A stretch of 64,000 bases of DNA, from contig NC_020060.1 of assembly GCF_000330885.1 (NCBI RefSeq), forward strand, positions 124,001-188,000, given 5' to 3'. Below are positions 17,544 to 26,053 of this stretch, in pieces; the first letter of the stretch is position 1, and every line of letters begins with the position of its first letter. Position numbers and translations under genes: made by a program. Under the pieces are notes generated by a model. That model did no database searches and was not told the origin of the DNA. It saw nothing but the letters and a program-made list of their open reading frames with translations. The DNA is from Rhizobium tropici CIAT 899 (GTDB lineage: Bacteria; Pseudomonadota; Alphaproteobacteria; Rhizobiales; Rhizobiaceae).

Positions 17544-19102
17544 CAGTGTGCCTTTCTCTCTTTGGAGAATTCCATGGTGTCGGCAACCGAGCGGCCGAAC
17601 ATTGCAGCGAGAATGGTTTCTTCGTTGATGTCGGGGCCGTCGAGGGAGCGATGGATGCTCCCTTTGTGAAAGACATCGACGCGATCGGCGAAACCAAGAA
17701 ACTCCTCGATCTCGCTCGAAAGGTAGATTACCGAGCCGCCACCTTCGGCAAACAGCCGAAGCTCGCGATACAGATCGCGTTTGGTGTTGAGGTCCACGCC
17801 CCGAGCAGGGTCGTTAAGAACGATCACTCTGGGATCATTGGCGAAGGCGCGGCCGATCAGGACCTTCTGCTGGTTACCACCGGAAAGGGACGTAATCCGG
17901 TTGTCCGGGTGGCCGATCTTGACGCGGAGCCGCTCGACCTCCCGGGCAAACGTCTGCTTCAGCTTTTTCCGCCTGATGACACCGAAGGGCCCCAGGTTCT
18001 TCTGATAGATACCGATGGCGAGGTTCTCGAAAATGCTCTGCTGCGGGAAAATTCCTTCCCGCTTCCGGTCTCCGGATACGTACACAATGCCCTTGTTCGC
18101 GGCGTCGTCGAGCGTGCTGACTTTGACGAGACCGGTGCTTTCCCTGTTCAGGATCCGGACCTCCCCTCCGAAGGGCGAGATAATCCTTGCGACCAGTCGC
18201 ACGAAGGCGTCCTGGCCCTGGCCGTCCAGTCCCGCGACGCCCACGATAGAACCCTGCGGAAGGACGAAGTCGAACGGTTGCGATGCCTCCTGGGGGCGCG
18301 CGCCATGGACGGAAAGAGCTTCCTTGCGATCACCCGGCAGGCCCGGTGCAGACGTTGAAGCAGCGGCGGAAATCTGGCGGTCTTGAGGGGTCATCATGCG
18401 CAGGAGATTGGCCTCGGTGATCTCGGATTTCTCAAGGACACCGACAGTGAAACCGTCTCTCAGTATTGTCGCCCGATCGGCGATCCGGACGAGCTCGGCG
18501 ATGCGGTGCGTAACGATGATTACCGCGCACCCCTCGGACCGGAGTCGATCGATCTCTTCATGGAGGCGGACGGTCGCGTCGAGATCGAGTGCCGCCGAGG
18601 ACTCGTCTAGGATCAAGACCTTGGGTTTCCTCAGAACGGCCCGGGCGATAACGATCCATTGCTTGATGCTGAGCGGAAGATCACCGACGTTCTGCCGGAG
18701 ATCGACAGGCTTTCCCACCAGGCGGTCGAGGAGGCTTTGCGCAGCGCTTTCACGTTCCCTGGAGGCTTTCCGAAGCGAGAACAGGTCCTCGCTTCCTACG
18801 AAAAGGTTGTCGAGGACACTCGCTTCATCGGCGACAAGGACTTCCTGGAAGATCGTAGCGAGACCAACCCCTTTGGCATCGACTGGCGAGGTGATGGACT
18901 TGCCAAGGATCAGGACAGATCCTGCATCGGCAGCGATAACGCCGGACATGATCTTCGCCATGGTGCTCTTGCCGCTGCCATTCTCGCCAACGATCGCGTG
19001 CACTTCCCCTGCCTTGGCGGCAAAATCGCATTTCTTCAATGCCTTCGTTTCGCCAAACGATTTGGCAACTGCCGTCATGCTTACGGCGACGTCTTTCGTC
19101 AT
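17543..19102 (-). CDS. Sugar ABC transporter ATP-binding protein (RbsA-like, two domains)
   Basis: 519 residues from ATG 19102. Domain 1 has Walker A GENGSGKST, a degenerate signature region (NVGDLPLSIKQWIVIARAVL) and Walker B KVLILDESSAALDLD. Domain 2 has GVAGLDGQGQDAF in place of Walker A, then SLSGGNQQKVLIGRAF and VIVLNDPARGVDLN. The open frame extends to 19405, but that part has the operator inside it. GGGAGG with 6 bases to ATG 19102 fixes the start; ATG 19108 is too close. It is the first gene of the operon that ends with ribB. Its binding protein is probably the one at 21303-22472. Confidence 0.9.
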   Translation of the reverse strand: MTKDVAVSMTAVAKSFGETKALKKCDFAAKAGEVHAIVGENGSGKSTMAKIMSGVIAADAGSVLILGKSITSPVDAKGVGLATIFQEVLVADEASVLDNLFVGSEDLFSLRKASRERESAAQSLLDRLVGKPVDLRQNVGDLPLSIKQWIVIARAVLRKPKVLILDESSAALDLDATVRLHEEIDRLRSEGCAVIIVTHRIAELVRIADRATILRDGFTVGVLEKSEITEANLLRMMTPQDRQISAAASTSAPGLPGDRKEALSVHGARPQEASQPFDFVLPQGSIVGVAGLDGQGQDAFVRLVARIISPFGGEVRILNRESTGLVKVSTLDDAANKGIVYVSGDRKREGIFPQQSIFENLAIGIYQKNLGPFGVIRRKKLKQTFAREVERLRVKIGHPDNRITSLSGGNQQKVLIGRAFANDPRVIVLNDPARGVDLNTKRDLYRELRLFAEGGGSVIYLSSEIEEFLGFADRVDVFHKGSIHRSLDGPDINEETILAAMFGRSVADTMEFSKERKAH

Positions 19103-19219
19103 GCCCATCCTCCCTTTAGGCAGCAGCAGATCGCGCCAGGACATCCGATGCCCGGGCCTCTTGCCGATTGTGACTGCCGTCTTTGAACGCTCCGAGAACT
19201 CGCTCAGTGAACTACAGAA

Positions 19220-19244
19220 TGACAGATTGTCTGATAATCTGTCA
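19220..19244. promoter_or_regulatory. GntR-type operator, palindromic
   Basis: TGACAGATT-GTCTGAT-AATCTGTCA, a perfect 9-bp inverted repeat with a 7-bp centre, 118 bp before the ATPase start. Read on the minus strand it begins TTGACA, which can act as the -35 box of the ATPase-permease-permease-FMN reductase-ribB operon. Confidence 0.8.
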
Positions 19245-19607
19245 ATAGTGCCGCCATGCCCATATCGGGATGTCGGGTTGATTTCGATGAAACCGGTTGG
19301 TCGCTCGACGCCCTCAAAGTTCCAAAAGCATGTTGTCACGCAACTGACGTCGGTCGGAGGTTCTCGAGCGGAGTTCCGCCCGATCTGAAGCGATGTGGCA
19401 GCCATCGCGATCAGGACAGGACCAAAGCACTATTGAGAGTGTCCGGTAATCCGAAGAGGCAACCGTTTTGATTGGGGCATACGGAACATCCCAACCTCCG
19501 CGCGTCGAACGCGGCAAGTGCCATTCGATCATCCAGCCTTCCCCGCTGGGGAAGCGGGCAGATCGAACTCATCGTCGATCGGCCCTTGGCGCGCGCAACC
19601 GTGGAGA
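19245..19607. other. Gene-poor stretch between two minus-strand operons
   Basis: About 360 bp between the operator at 19220 and the end of the Gfa-family gene. Open frames here have no family resemblance. No terminator with a T run was found. Confidence 0.4.
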
Positions 19608-20006
19608 TCACGGGAACTCTTCCAAGTTTTCCTTCGCGGGGTCGTGAGCAAGCCACGGCCTGGCGTGGGACAGCCAGACGTTGGACATAGGAACCGAACC
19701 AGGATCAGTGTCAAAAGTGCCTGCCCGCAGCACCTTCATCTCAGGGTTGGCAGGCCGTTCGGCATAAACGTGCGAACCACACCGTGAGCAGAACCACCTC
19801 AGTTTTCCAGGGGTCGACTCAAAGCTGTGAAGGGCGTCCTCGCCGGAAATCAGCTGGAAGTTCTCACTCTTCACCTTGGCGGCAGTGTTATGATCGGCCG
19901 CATGGGACTTTCTGCACGTCTGGCAGAAGCAGTTCCACATCGGGCCGTCCAGTTCCGACACTTCATACTGTACCGCTTTACATTGGCAAGATCCGAGGAT
20001 CGGCAT
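19608..20006 (-). CDS. Gfa/CENP-V-family zinc protein
   Basis: 132 residues. The cysteine pattern is that of the glutathione-dependent formaldehyde-activating enzyme (Gfa) family, a small zinc-binding beta fold: GSCQCKAVQYEV, CFCQTCRKSHA and WFCSRCGSHVYAERP. In the family these cysteines bind one structural and one exchangeable zinc. Most members have no proven reaction. ATG 20006 has AAAGGA at good spacing; TTG 20012 is too close to it. It is two bases from the aminotransferase stop and is the last gene of the operon starting at 24781. Confidence 0.82.
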   Translation of the reverse strand: MPILGSCQCKAVQYEVSELDGPMWNCFCQTCRKSHAADHNTAAKVKSENFQLISGEDALHSFESTPGKLRWFCSRCGSHVYAERPANPEMKVLRAGTFDTDPGSVPMSNVWLSHARPWLAHDPAKENLEEFP

Positions 20007-20008
20007 CT

Positions 20009-21220
20009 TCAAAATCCTTTCATCGCTTTATCGAGTTGTGGCTGTCGCGCGCTTGCAGAAAGCCACCGCTTCAAGTTCCGTGCGGCCTGCCGGATCCTGT
20101 CTTCATTCTCCACGAAAGCCAGCCGTACGTATTCGTCACCCATCTCACCGAAACCGATACCCGGCGAAATCGCGACCTGTGCCTTCTCGAGCACGAGTTT
20201 CGAAAACTCCAGCGAGCCAAGGTGTCGGAAATGCGGGGGTATCTTCGCCCATGCGAACATCGTCGCCGCAGGAGCTGGAACGTCGAAGCCGGCATCGGCA
20301 AAGGTCTTCACCAGTGTATCTCTGCGCGTCCTGTAGATGTCTCTTGCCCGCGCGGCGTCCTCCCCGTCCGAGTTTAGGGCATGAGCGGCGGCGACCTGTA
20401 TCGGCGTAAATGCTCCGTAGTCCAGGTACGATTTCACGCGCGTCAACGCTCGGATGAGCCGTTCGTTACCCACCGCAAACCCAACGCGCCAACCGGGCAT
20501 CGAGAATGTCTTCGACATCGAGGAGAATTCGACGGCCACGTCGATCGCGCCGGGGACTTCGAGAACAGACGGCGGCGGGGGACCGTCGAAGTAGATTTCA
20601 GCGTAGGCGATATCCGACAGAACGATGAGATCGTGCTTCTTCGCGAAGGCGATGACGTCCTTATAGAAATCGAGCGTCGCGACGCGAGCGGTGGGGTTTG
20701 ACGGGTAGCTTATGATGAGCGCCAGAGGCTTCGGTACCGAATGCCGCACCGCCATTTCGAGAGCTTGGAAGAAGGTCTCATCCGGCTCGACCGGTACCGA
20801 CCTTATCACGCCCCCTGCCATGAGAAATCCGAACGTATGAATCGGATAGGAAGGGTTCGGACAGAGAATGACATCCCCGGGGGCGGTTATGGCCTGTGCC
20901 ATGTTCGCAAACCCCTCCTTGGACCCGAGCGTCGCAACAACCTGGGTATCCGGATCAAGCTTCACATTAAACCGGCGGGCGTAATACGCAGCCTTGGCGC
21001 GGCGAAGCCCGATAATGCCCTTGGAAGCCGAATAGCGGTGCGTGCGCGGATGCTGCACCGCTTCGCATAGCTTGTCCACAACCCAGCTTGGCGTGGGAAG
21101 ATCGGGATTGCCCATTCCAAGATCGATGATGTCGACTCCGGCCGCGCGCGCGCTGGACTTGAGACGGTTCACCTGCTCGAAGACGTAAGGGGGCAAACGC
21201 TGTATCTTGTGGAATTCCAA
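20009..21220 (-). CDS. PLP-dependent class I/II aminotransferase (AlaC/LL-diaminopimelate aminotransferase-like)
   Basis: 403 residues from a TTG at 21220 (TTGGAATTC, with AAGGAA upstream). The frame is open to 21286, but the family usually starts at EFHKIQRLPPYVFEQVN. The PLP-binding lysine lies in SSMSKTFSMPGWR, and YPSNPTA and LSDIAYAEIYFDG are the cofactor-contacting segments. It probably transfers an amino group between a 2-oxo acid and alanine or glutamate. It is the fifth gene of the flavin-reductase/monooxygenase operon, which suggests an amino- or oxo-acid intermediate. That is positional inference. Confidence 0.88.
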   Translation of the reverse strand: MEFHKIQRLPPYVFEQVNRLKSSARAAGVDIIDLGMGNPDLPTPSWVVDKLCEAVQHPRTHRYSASKGIIGLRRAKAAYYARRFNVKLDPDTQVVATLGSKEGFANMAQAITAPGDVILCPNPSYPIHTFGFLMAGGVIRSVPVEPDETFFQALEMAVRHSVPKPLALIISYPSNPTARVATLDFYKDVIAFAKKHDLIVLSDIAYAEIYFDGPPPPSVLEVPGAIDVAVEFSSMSKTFSMPGWRVGFAVGNERLIRALTRVKSYLDYGAFTPIQVAAAHALNSDGEDAARARDIYRTRRDTLVKTFADAGFDVPAPAATMFAWAKIPPHFRHLGSLEFSKLVLEKAQVAISPGIGFGEMGDEYVRLAFVENEDRIRQAARNLKRWLSASARQPQLDKAMKGF

Positions 21221-21302
21221 CTTCTGGTTCCTTATCGTGGGTCCTCCGCGCCGACGGATGAAGCCGGCGCGGAGGTCGCGGGACAACTTGGGAGGTCGTC
21301 GA

Positions 21303-22472
21303 TTACTTCTTCGGCCGCCAGGCCAGCGGATCTTCCGGGCGCTCGAAGTACTGTGCTGCTACGTCCGCGGGCCACCATGCATCGCCCTTGGGCTCGATCC
21401 ACGCCGTGGAGTTCGGATCGCAATCTTCCGGAATTGCTTCCTTCACATCGTCGATCGTGTAGGGAAGAGCCGGTCGCAGGATCGACTGGATCTTCGGCCC
21501 CTGGCCTTGGAGCGTCCTCATCATCACGTCCCACACCAGGCGGGCGTCAGCCCGCGGCGGCCAGAAATGGAAGCTCTGGCTGATGAAGTCGGGATTATTG
21601 CGCCAGTAGCACGCCGCCGACGCCTCGCCGCCGAGGACGATTGGCATCATGTCGCGCCCGGACTGCTGGACCGCGTTGACGACACCGTTTTCCGAGGCCG
21701 ACTGGACGAGGATACCAGCGATTTCGGTAGGGTTGGTCGCGAGGAATTTCTGGACTTCGACCTGGGCGACCTGATCGGTCCACTTGCCGGCGACATCGCC
21801 CACGACGGTGATGTCCTTATACTCGTCGAACGCCTTCTTGGCACCGACATTGAAGCTGTCGGATGATGCGAAGCCCGGGATGCCCGAAACCGTCAGTACG
21901 TTGCCCTTGCCGCCGATTTCCTCGGCCAGCCATTTCGCGGCCGTATAACCGCCCTGGGTGTTGTTTTCGGTCGCATTGATCGCGTAGGGCGATGTCACGT
22001 AACCCGAGAACGAGAACACCGGAACGCCCTTGGAGTGCGCGTATTCGATGGTCTGGTTGATGGCCGTTACGTTCGAGCAGCAGATGATGATAGCATCGAC
22101 GCCGTCGTCGACCATCTGGCGCATCTGCTGGATTTGCGTCGCGTCCTTCAGGTCGGACTGCGTGACGACAAGCTCAGATACCAGTCCAGCCTCCTTGTAT
22201 TTCGGAAGCAGAACCTCGTTCAATTCAGTGAGGATCTGGGCACGCCACGTGTTGCCTGCATAAGTGGATGCGTAGCCGATTTTCCATGGCGGCGGCCGCT
22301 TCGCCACAAAATCCTTGAGCGGCGTACCACCGAGGGGAATTGCCGGGTCCACGAGCTCGTAAAGCTGCTTCTGGTCCGGTGGTAGCGAGTCTAAGCCGTC
22401 CGCGAATGCGGCGGTGGTCATCAGGCCTAGCCCGGTGATCACGCTCAATGCGGTGTAAACCTTCTTTAGCAT
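21303..22472 (-). CDS. Substrate-binding protein of a sugar-type ABC importer
   Basis: 389 residues. A Sec signal peptide (MLKKVYTALSVITGLGLMTT then AAFA) precedes a Peripla_BP_4-type body: WKIGYASTYAGNTWRAQILT, QMVDDGVDAIIICCSNVTA and GIPGFASSDSF. GGGAGGAGA precedes ATG 22472. It is encoded after the monooxygenase and probably serves the ATPase and permeases at 15549-19102, which lack their own binding protein. The last 40 residues, rich in Trp and Pro (DAWWPADVAAQYFERPEDPLA), look longer than usual for the family. Confidence 0.88.
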   Translation of the reverse strand: MLKKVYTALSVITGLGLMTTAAFADGLDSLPPDQKQLYELVDPAIPLGGTPLKDFVAKRPPPWKIGYASTYAGNTWRAQILTELNEVLLPKYKEAGLVSELVVTQSDLKDATQIQQMRQMVDDGVDAIIICCSNVTAINQTIEYAHSKGVPVFSFSGYVTSPYAINATENNTQGGYTAAKWLAEEIGGKGNVLTVSGIPGFASSDSFNVGAKKAFDEYKDITVVGDVAGKWTDQVAQVEVQKFLATNPTEIAGILVQSASENGVVNAVQQSGRDMMPIVLGGEASAACYWRNNPDFISQSFHFWPPRADARLVWDVMMRTLQGQGPKIQSILRPALPYTIDDVKEAIPEDCDPNSTAWIEPKGDAWWPADVAAQYFERPEDPLAWRPKK

Positions 22473-22570
22473 GTGTAGGGTCTCCTCCCCTCTGTACATC
22501 CGCTACAGCAGTTGACGCCGTTGGCGTCGAGCCACGGAATTGGTTAAAAGTGTTTCGATTTCGGATTGGT

Positions 22571-22594
22571 GGCGGGCGACTTGCGCCGCCCGCG
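22571..22594 (-). promoter_or_regulatory. Intercistronic hairpin between monooxygenase and binding-protein genes
   Basis: GCGGGCG and CGCCCGC pair as a 7-bp stem 7-30 bp after the monooxygenase stop, with no T run. It resembles the hairpin at 6269-6292 in position and type and could be a processing or stability element. Confidence 0.45.
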
Positions 22595-22600
22595 GAACGG

Positions 22601-23725
22601 TCAGTTCCTGAGGCCAGCCTGTTTCAGCAGAGGCATGACGCGGTCGTTGAAGAACGGCAGCTCTTCGTTGTAGTCGACCATTGTGAGAAGCGCGCCGTCG
22701 ACGCCCGTGTTGCTCAATGCGACGAGCTTGTCGGCGACCTGTTCCGGCGTTCCGACGATCGGGTAGCCGCCCCAGCCAGCGATGAAGCGCTCCTTGAACT
22801 TCTGGTACATCTCTGCCGAGTGGTTCTGTGACTGAACCTGAAGAACCTCGCAGATGTTTTCGCAGGCTTCCCAATCGCCCTTCTGGTTCACGTAGTAGTC
22901 GTAGTAATCCCGGGCTTCCTTTTCGGTCTCGCGAACGACGACCGGGCACGCGGTGAAGGTTCCGAGTTCGCGCTTGTATTCCTCGCGAGCCAGCTCCTTC
23001 ACCTTCTTCACCCACGCTGCGCCCGATTCCATGTCCTGCATGAAGCCGAAGTTGAAGTCGCAGAACTTGGCCGTGAAGTGCAGGCCCTTGCCCGACGAAC
23101 CGGCGCAGATGAGGACCGGGCGACCCGTCTCTTTGTTATAGGGCTTCGGCTCGCTGAACGCGTCTTTCACCTTGAGGAACTGGCCGTCAAAGGTGACGCC
23201 GTTCTTCGTCCACAGAGATTCGACGATTTCCATCCATTCCGTGGCATATTCGTAGCGGGTGTCGTGTTCCATCATCGGAACGCCGAACATCTCCATTTCC
23301 GGGGTAAACCAACCCGTCACCAGGTTCAGGCCGTATCGGCCCTTCGAAATGTTGTCGATCGTCGTCGCCATCTTCGTCGCGACGATCGGGTTCAGGGTCG
23401 GGATATGCGTCGTCGAGAAAAACTGCAGCTTCGTGGTCACGGCAGCCAGGGCCGCGGCCCACGTGAACGTGTCCATGTTCACGCCGTTGAAGTTCGTCGG
23501 CCCGCCGAAACCGCGCCACCGGGCGATCGGCACCATGCATTCCCAGCCGGCCGCTTCGAGCTTTTTGGCAATTTCGACATTGTGTTCGAAGGTCGGTTCG
23601 AACGTTGATTCCGCGGTGGTGATGGCGCAAGCGCTGGAACAATTCGTTCCGAATACGCCAAGCTTCAGCTTGTTGCCGTTAAACATCGGGTTTCCGGCGG
23701 CGCGGAAATCATCGCTGGTCGTCAT
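22601..23725 (-). CDS. LLM-class flavin-dependent monooxygenase, RutA-like
   Basis: 374 residues, TIM-barrel bacterial-luciferase-like family. The segments MATTIDNISKGRYGLNLVTG followed by W, and RWRGFGGPTNFNGVNMDTF, align with the pyrimidine monooxygenase RutA group. RutA opens the uracil ring with reduced FMN and O2, probably through a flavin-N5-peroxide. Its partner reductase would be 24272-24781 or 15023-15532. GGAGG precedes ATG 23725. The neighbours are not the rut set (no RutB amidohydrolase or RutC), so the substrate is probably not uracil but another compound opened or oxygenated the same way. Confidence 0.9.
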   Translation of the reverse strand: MTTSDDFRAAGNPMFNGNKLKLGVFGTNCSSACAITTAESTFEPTFEHNVEIAKKLEAAGWECMVPIARWRGFGGPTNFNGVNMDTFTWAAALAAVTTKLQFFSTTHIPTLNPIVATKMATTIDNISKGRYGLNLVTGWFTPEMEMFGVPMMEHDTRYEYATEWMEIVESLWTKNGVTFDGQFLKVKDAFSEPKPYNKETGRPVLICAGSSGKGLHFTAKFCDFNFGFMQDMESGAAWVKKVKELAREEYKRELGTFTACPVVVRETEKEARDYYDYYVNQKGDWEACENICEVLQVQSQNHSAEMYQKFKERFIAGWGGYPIVGTPEQVADKLVALSNTGVDGALLTMVDYNEELPFFNDRVMPLLKQAGLRN

Positions 23726-23780
23726 ATTGAAGTGTCCTCCACAGAGTTAGTCTGTTCCCGGCCCGAAAGCCGGGCACCGA

Positions 23781-24200
23781 TTAGATACCCATGTCCTCAA
23801 AGACTTCCTGCGCGACGCGGAAGCTGTCGATCGCCGCGGGCACGCCGCAATAGATCGCGACCTGAAGGAAAACTTCGCGAAGCTCGTCCTTGCTGAGGCC
23901 GTTATTGATCGCGCCGCGAACGTGCAGCTTCAACTCGTGGGGGCGGTTAAGGGCGGAAATCATGCCAAGATTGAGAAGGCTGCGCGAACGGCGGTCGAGG
24001 CCGGGCCTGTTCCAGATCTCGTTCCAGCAATACTCGGTGACAAGCTCCTGCATCGGCCAGTTGAACTCGGTCGCCTTGTTTACCGAAGCGTCCACATATG
24101 CACCGCCGAGAACCTCCCGACGGGTCTGCAGACCCTTTTCGAACCGTTCACTGACGGGACGCCCATTCACTTGCGATTTCATATCGGTGGCAATAGTCAC
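23781..24200 (-). CDS. Carboxymuconolactone decarboxylase-family protein (PcaC-like)
   Basis: 139 residues from GTG 24200 (GAGGAG eight bases upstream). RSLLNLGMISALNRPHELKL, HVRGAINNGLSKDELREVF and AIYCGVPAAIDSFRVAQEVF form the all-helical CMD domain. It lacks the CxxC of AhpD-type peroxidases and so resembles gamma-carboxymuconolactone decarboxylase, which removes CO2 from a lactone acid. It lies between the flavin reductase and the monooxygenase genes, so it may act on the ring-opened or lactone product. Confidence 0.87.
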   Translation of the reverse strand: MTIATDMKSQVNGRPVSERFEKGLQTRREVLGGAYVDASVNKATEFNWPMQELVTEYCWNEIWNRPGLDRRSRSLLNLGMISALNRPHELKLHVRGAINNGLSKDELREVFLQVAIYCGVPAAIDSFRVAQEVFEDMGI

Positions 24201-24271
24201 GGATCAAACTCCTCATTATCGGCCGAAAGGCATTTGGTGGATGTCATAAGCCGAATGCTCGGCCAAACGTT

Positions 24272-24781
24272 TCAGGCGGCAGCATCGATCAGCGCTGCCG
24301 ATCTAACCAATTTCCCGTCCTCGTAGAGGAGCGGGGCAATATTCTCGATAAACCGGGCCTCGATGACTTCCCCGAGAACGACGTCATGGGTGCCAACGGA
24401 GACTGCGGAGTTGAGGCTGCAAACGAATGCGGCCTGGGCGTCGCCGAGGACGGGAACTCCGCCAGCCCCGATCCACTCACCGTGAGCGAACCTCTCCTCT
24501 CCCTTCAGTTTTCCACTGAACAGCGGAACCAAAGGCGCATGGCTAAGATGCAGCATGTTCACTGCGAATTTCCCCGCCAGCTTGAGCGGGCCGCTGATCG
24601 AAGCCGATTGGTTGATGCAAACCAGGAGGGTCGGAGGGTCAGCCGTCACTGACTGGACGGCGGTTGCAGCCATGCCGTAACGGGCACCTTCCCATTCCGT
24701 CGTGATCAGGCAAATTGTTGATGTGAACCGGCGTAAAGCAGTCTTGAACGCCGCTTGCGCTGCTATTTCAGCACCAGCCAT
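24272..24781 (-). CDS. Flavin reductase (RutF/HpaC-like) of a two-component monooxygenase
   Basis: 169 residues, split-barrel flavin reductase domain. It has RRFTSTICLITTEWEGARYG, then MAATAVQSVTADPPTLLVCI and NQSASISGPLKLAGKFAVNM. It reduces FMN or FAD with NAD(P)H and passes it to a monooxygenase, most simply the RutA-like enzyme two genes downstream. ATG 24781 is preceded by GGGGGAGGT; a TTG at 24796 would place the ribosome site inside the gene. It is the first gene of the operon reductase-CMD-monooxygenase-binding protein-aminotransferase-Gfa, with an operator 34 bp upstream. Confidence 0.9.
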   Translation of the reverse strand: MAGAEIAAQAAFKTALRRFTSTICLITTEWEGARYGMAATAVQSVTADPPTLLVCINQSASISGPLKLAGKFAVNMLHLSHAPLVPLFSGKLKGEERFAHGEWIGAGGVPVLGDAQAAFVCSLNSAVSVGTHDVVLGEVIEARFIENIAPLLYEDGKLVRSAALIDAAA

Positions 24782-24814
24782 CGTTACCTCCCCCAAGTCA
24801 TTCGTGACCTAAGA

Positions 24815-24841
24815 TAAGCAGATTGGCAGACAATCTGTCAA
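24815..24841. promoter_or_regulatory. GntR-type operator for the flavin reductase/monooxygenase operon
   Basis: Left half (with AGCAGATT), a 7-bp centre GGCAGAC and a perfect right half AATCTGTCAA. On the minus strand it reads TTGACAGATTGTCTGCC then AATCTG and CTTATCT, so TTGACA can be the -35 and TTATCT about 18 bp later the -10. Confidence 0.75.
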
Positions 24842-24857
24842 CACGTTTTGTTAGTCA

Positions 24858-24884
24858 TTGACAGATTGTCTGCGAAAATGTTTT
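24858..24884 (+). promoter_or_regulatory. GntR-type half operator before the SDR gene
   Basis: TTGACAGATTGTCTGC is identical over 16 bases to the copy at 5041. The right half is degenerate (AAAATG). It lies 27 bp from the SDR start and 17 bp from the operator of the divergent operon, so one regulator can control both directions. Confidence 0.65.
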
Positions 24885-24910
24885 CTTGGGCAGTGAAAGA
24901 GGAGACGATT

Positions 24911-25678
24911 ATGGATCTGGAATCGAAAGTCTGTGTGGTGACCGGGGCTGGCAGCGGGATCGGGCGCGCAACAGCTGAACTGTTTGCGCGCCAGGGCGCT
25001 AAGGTTGGCGTCGTCGACGTCAACATCGATGCAGCACGAGACGTCGCCCGAGAAATTGGGACGGATGCGATCGCGTTAAAAGCCGATGTGTCTTCCTCCG
25101 CCGAAGTCGAGGCGTTGGTCAGGTCAGTTAAGGAAAAATGGGGGCATATTGACGTTCTCGTCAACAACGCGGGGTTCGGAATGACGGGAAACGTCACCAC
25201 CATCGCCGAATCCGACTGGGACCGGATCATGGCGGTGAACGTGAAGGGGATCTTCCTCTGCTCGAAATACGTGGTTCCGATTATGGCGGAACAGGGCAAC
25301 GGATCGATTATTAACACGACCTCATACACCGCCGTGTCAGCCATCGCCAACCGCACGGCCTACGTGGCGTCGAAAGGCGCGATCTCGGCACTCACGAGAG
25401 CCATGGCACTGGACCACGCAAAAGACGGGATCCGCGTCAACGCTGTCGCCCCCGGGACGATCGACTCGCCCTATTTCACCAAGATTTTTGCGGAAGCGGC
25501 GGACCCACAAGCCTTGCGGGAAGACTTCAACGCCCGTGCAGCCTTGCACCGGATGGGCAACCCGGAAGAGATCGCCGAGGCGATGCTCTTTCTCGCTTCG
25601 GACCGCTCGCGGTTTGCGACCGGAAGCATTCTCACAGTCGACGGAGGATCGTCGATCGGTAACCACTTGGTGCGCTGA
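24911..25678 (+). CDS. Short-chain dehydrogenase/reductase (SDR)
   Basis: 255 residues, classical SDR. TGAGSGIGRATAELF is the cofactor loop, VNNAGFG the structural motif, and the active site has Ser in NTTSYT and the YVASKGA Tyr-Lys pair. Asp in VVDVNID after beta-2 suggests NAD(H) preference. The C terminus FATGSILTVDGGSS is typical. ATG 24911 follows AGAGGAG. It oxidises or reduces a hydroxyl or keto group of an unknown intermediate. It is transcribed alone, divergent from the monooxygenase operon, and ends at a good terminator. Confidence 0.9.
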   Translation: MDLESKVCVVTGAGSGIGRATAELFARQGAKVGVVDVNIDAARDVAREIGTDAIALKADVSSSAEVEALVRSVKEKWGHIDVLVNNAGFGMTGNVTTIAESDWDRIMAVNVKGIFLCSKYVVPIMAEQGNGSIINTTSYTAVSAIANRTAYVASKGAISALTRAMALDHAKDGIRVNAVAPGTIDSPYFTKIFAEAADPQALREDFNARAALHRMGNPEEIAEAMLFLASDRSRFATGSILTVDGGSSIGNHLVR

Positions 25679-25698
25679 AGCACATAGGTGCTAGCAGG

Positions 25699-25729
25699 TG
25701 CCTCCTTCTTGACCACGGGAGGCATTTTT
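25699..25729 (+). terminator. Rho-independent terminator after the SDR gene
   Basis: TGCCTCC and GGAGGCA form a 7-bp stem (25699-25705 and 25718-25724), followed by five T, 20 bp after the stop codon. Confidence 0.75.
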
Positions 25730-26053
25730 ACTGTGGTACTACGTGTCGGAAACACAGAGACCCGCAGTGGGAAAAGATAGAGATCACGCGCAAAGCTGCG
25801 TGATCAAGACCCTGCGATGAGACGTCGCTACGGCGCTTTATAGTCGCATCGCCGCGCCTGATCCTTCCCCCAGATATCGCGGGAATTTTCCCAATCCACA
25901 CCGGAACTTCTCGGGAGCGCGTGAGGGATGCCGCCTGCGATGCCGGCCGTGTCATCGCCGGGACGCCAATTGCAAAGCCTCGGTATGCGCCCGCCCGCTT
26001 TCGCATGCGATCGCCCGGCGGCTGCACCGGGCGACGAGAGTCAATCCAACCGC
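25730..26053. other. Gene-poor stretch between convergent genes
   Basis: About 320 bp between the SDR terminator and the end of the hydrolase gene. Nothing recognisable. Confidence 0.4.

Noticed and set aside
19256..19471. Plus-strand frame of 71 codons downstream of the 19220 operator
   Set aside because: No ribosome site and no family similarity.
22601..23725. Calling the monooxygenase rutA itself
   Set aside because: The NLVTGW-type region matches RutA, but rutB, rutC, rutD-type context and a uracil permease are missing, so only the family is claimed.
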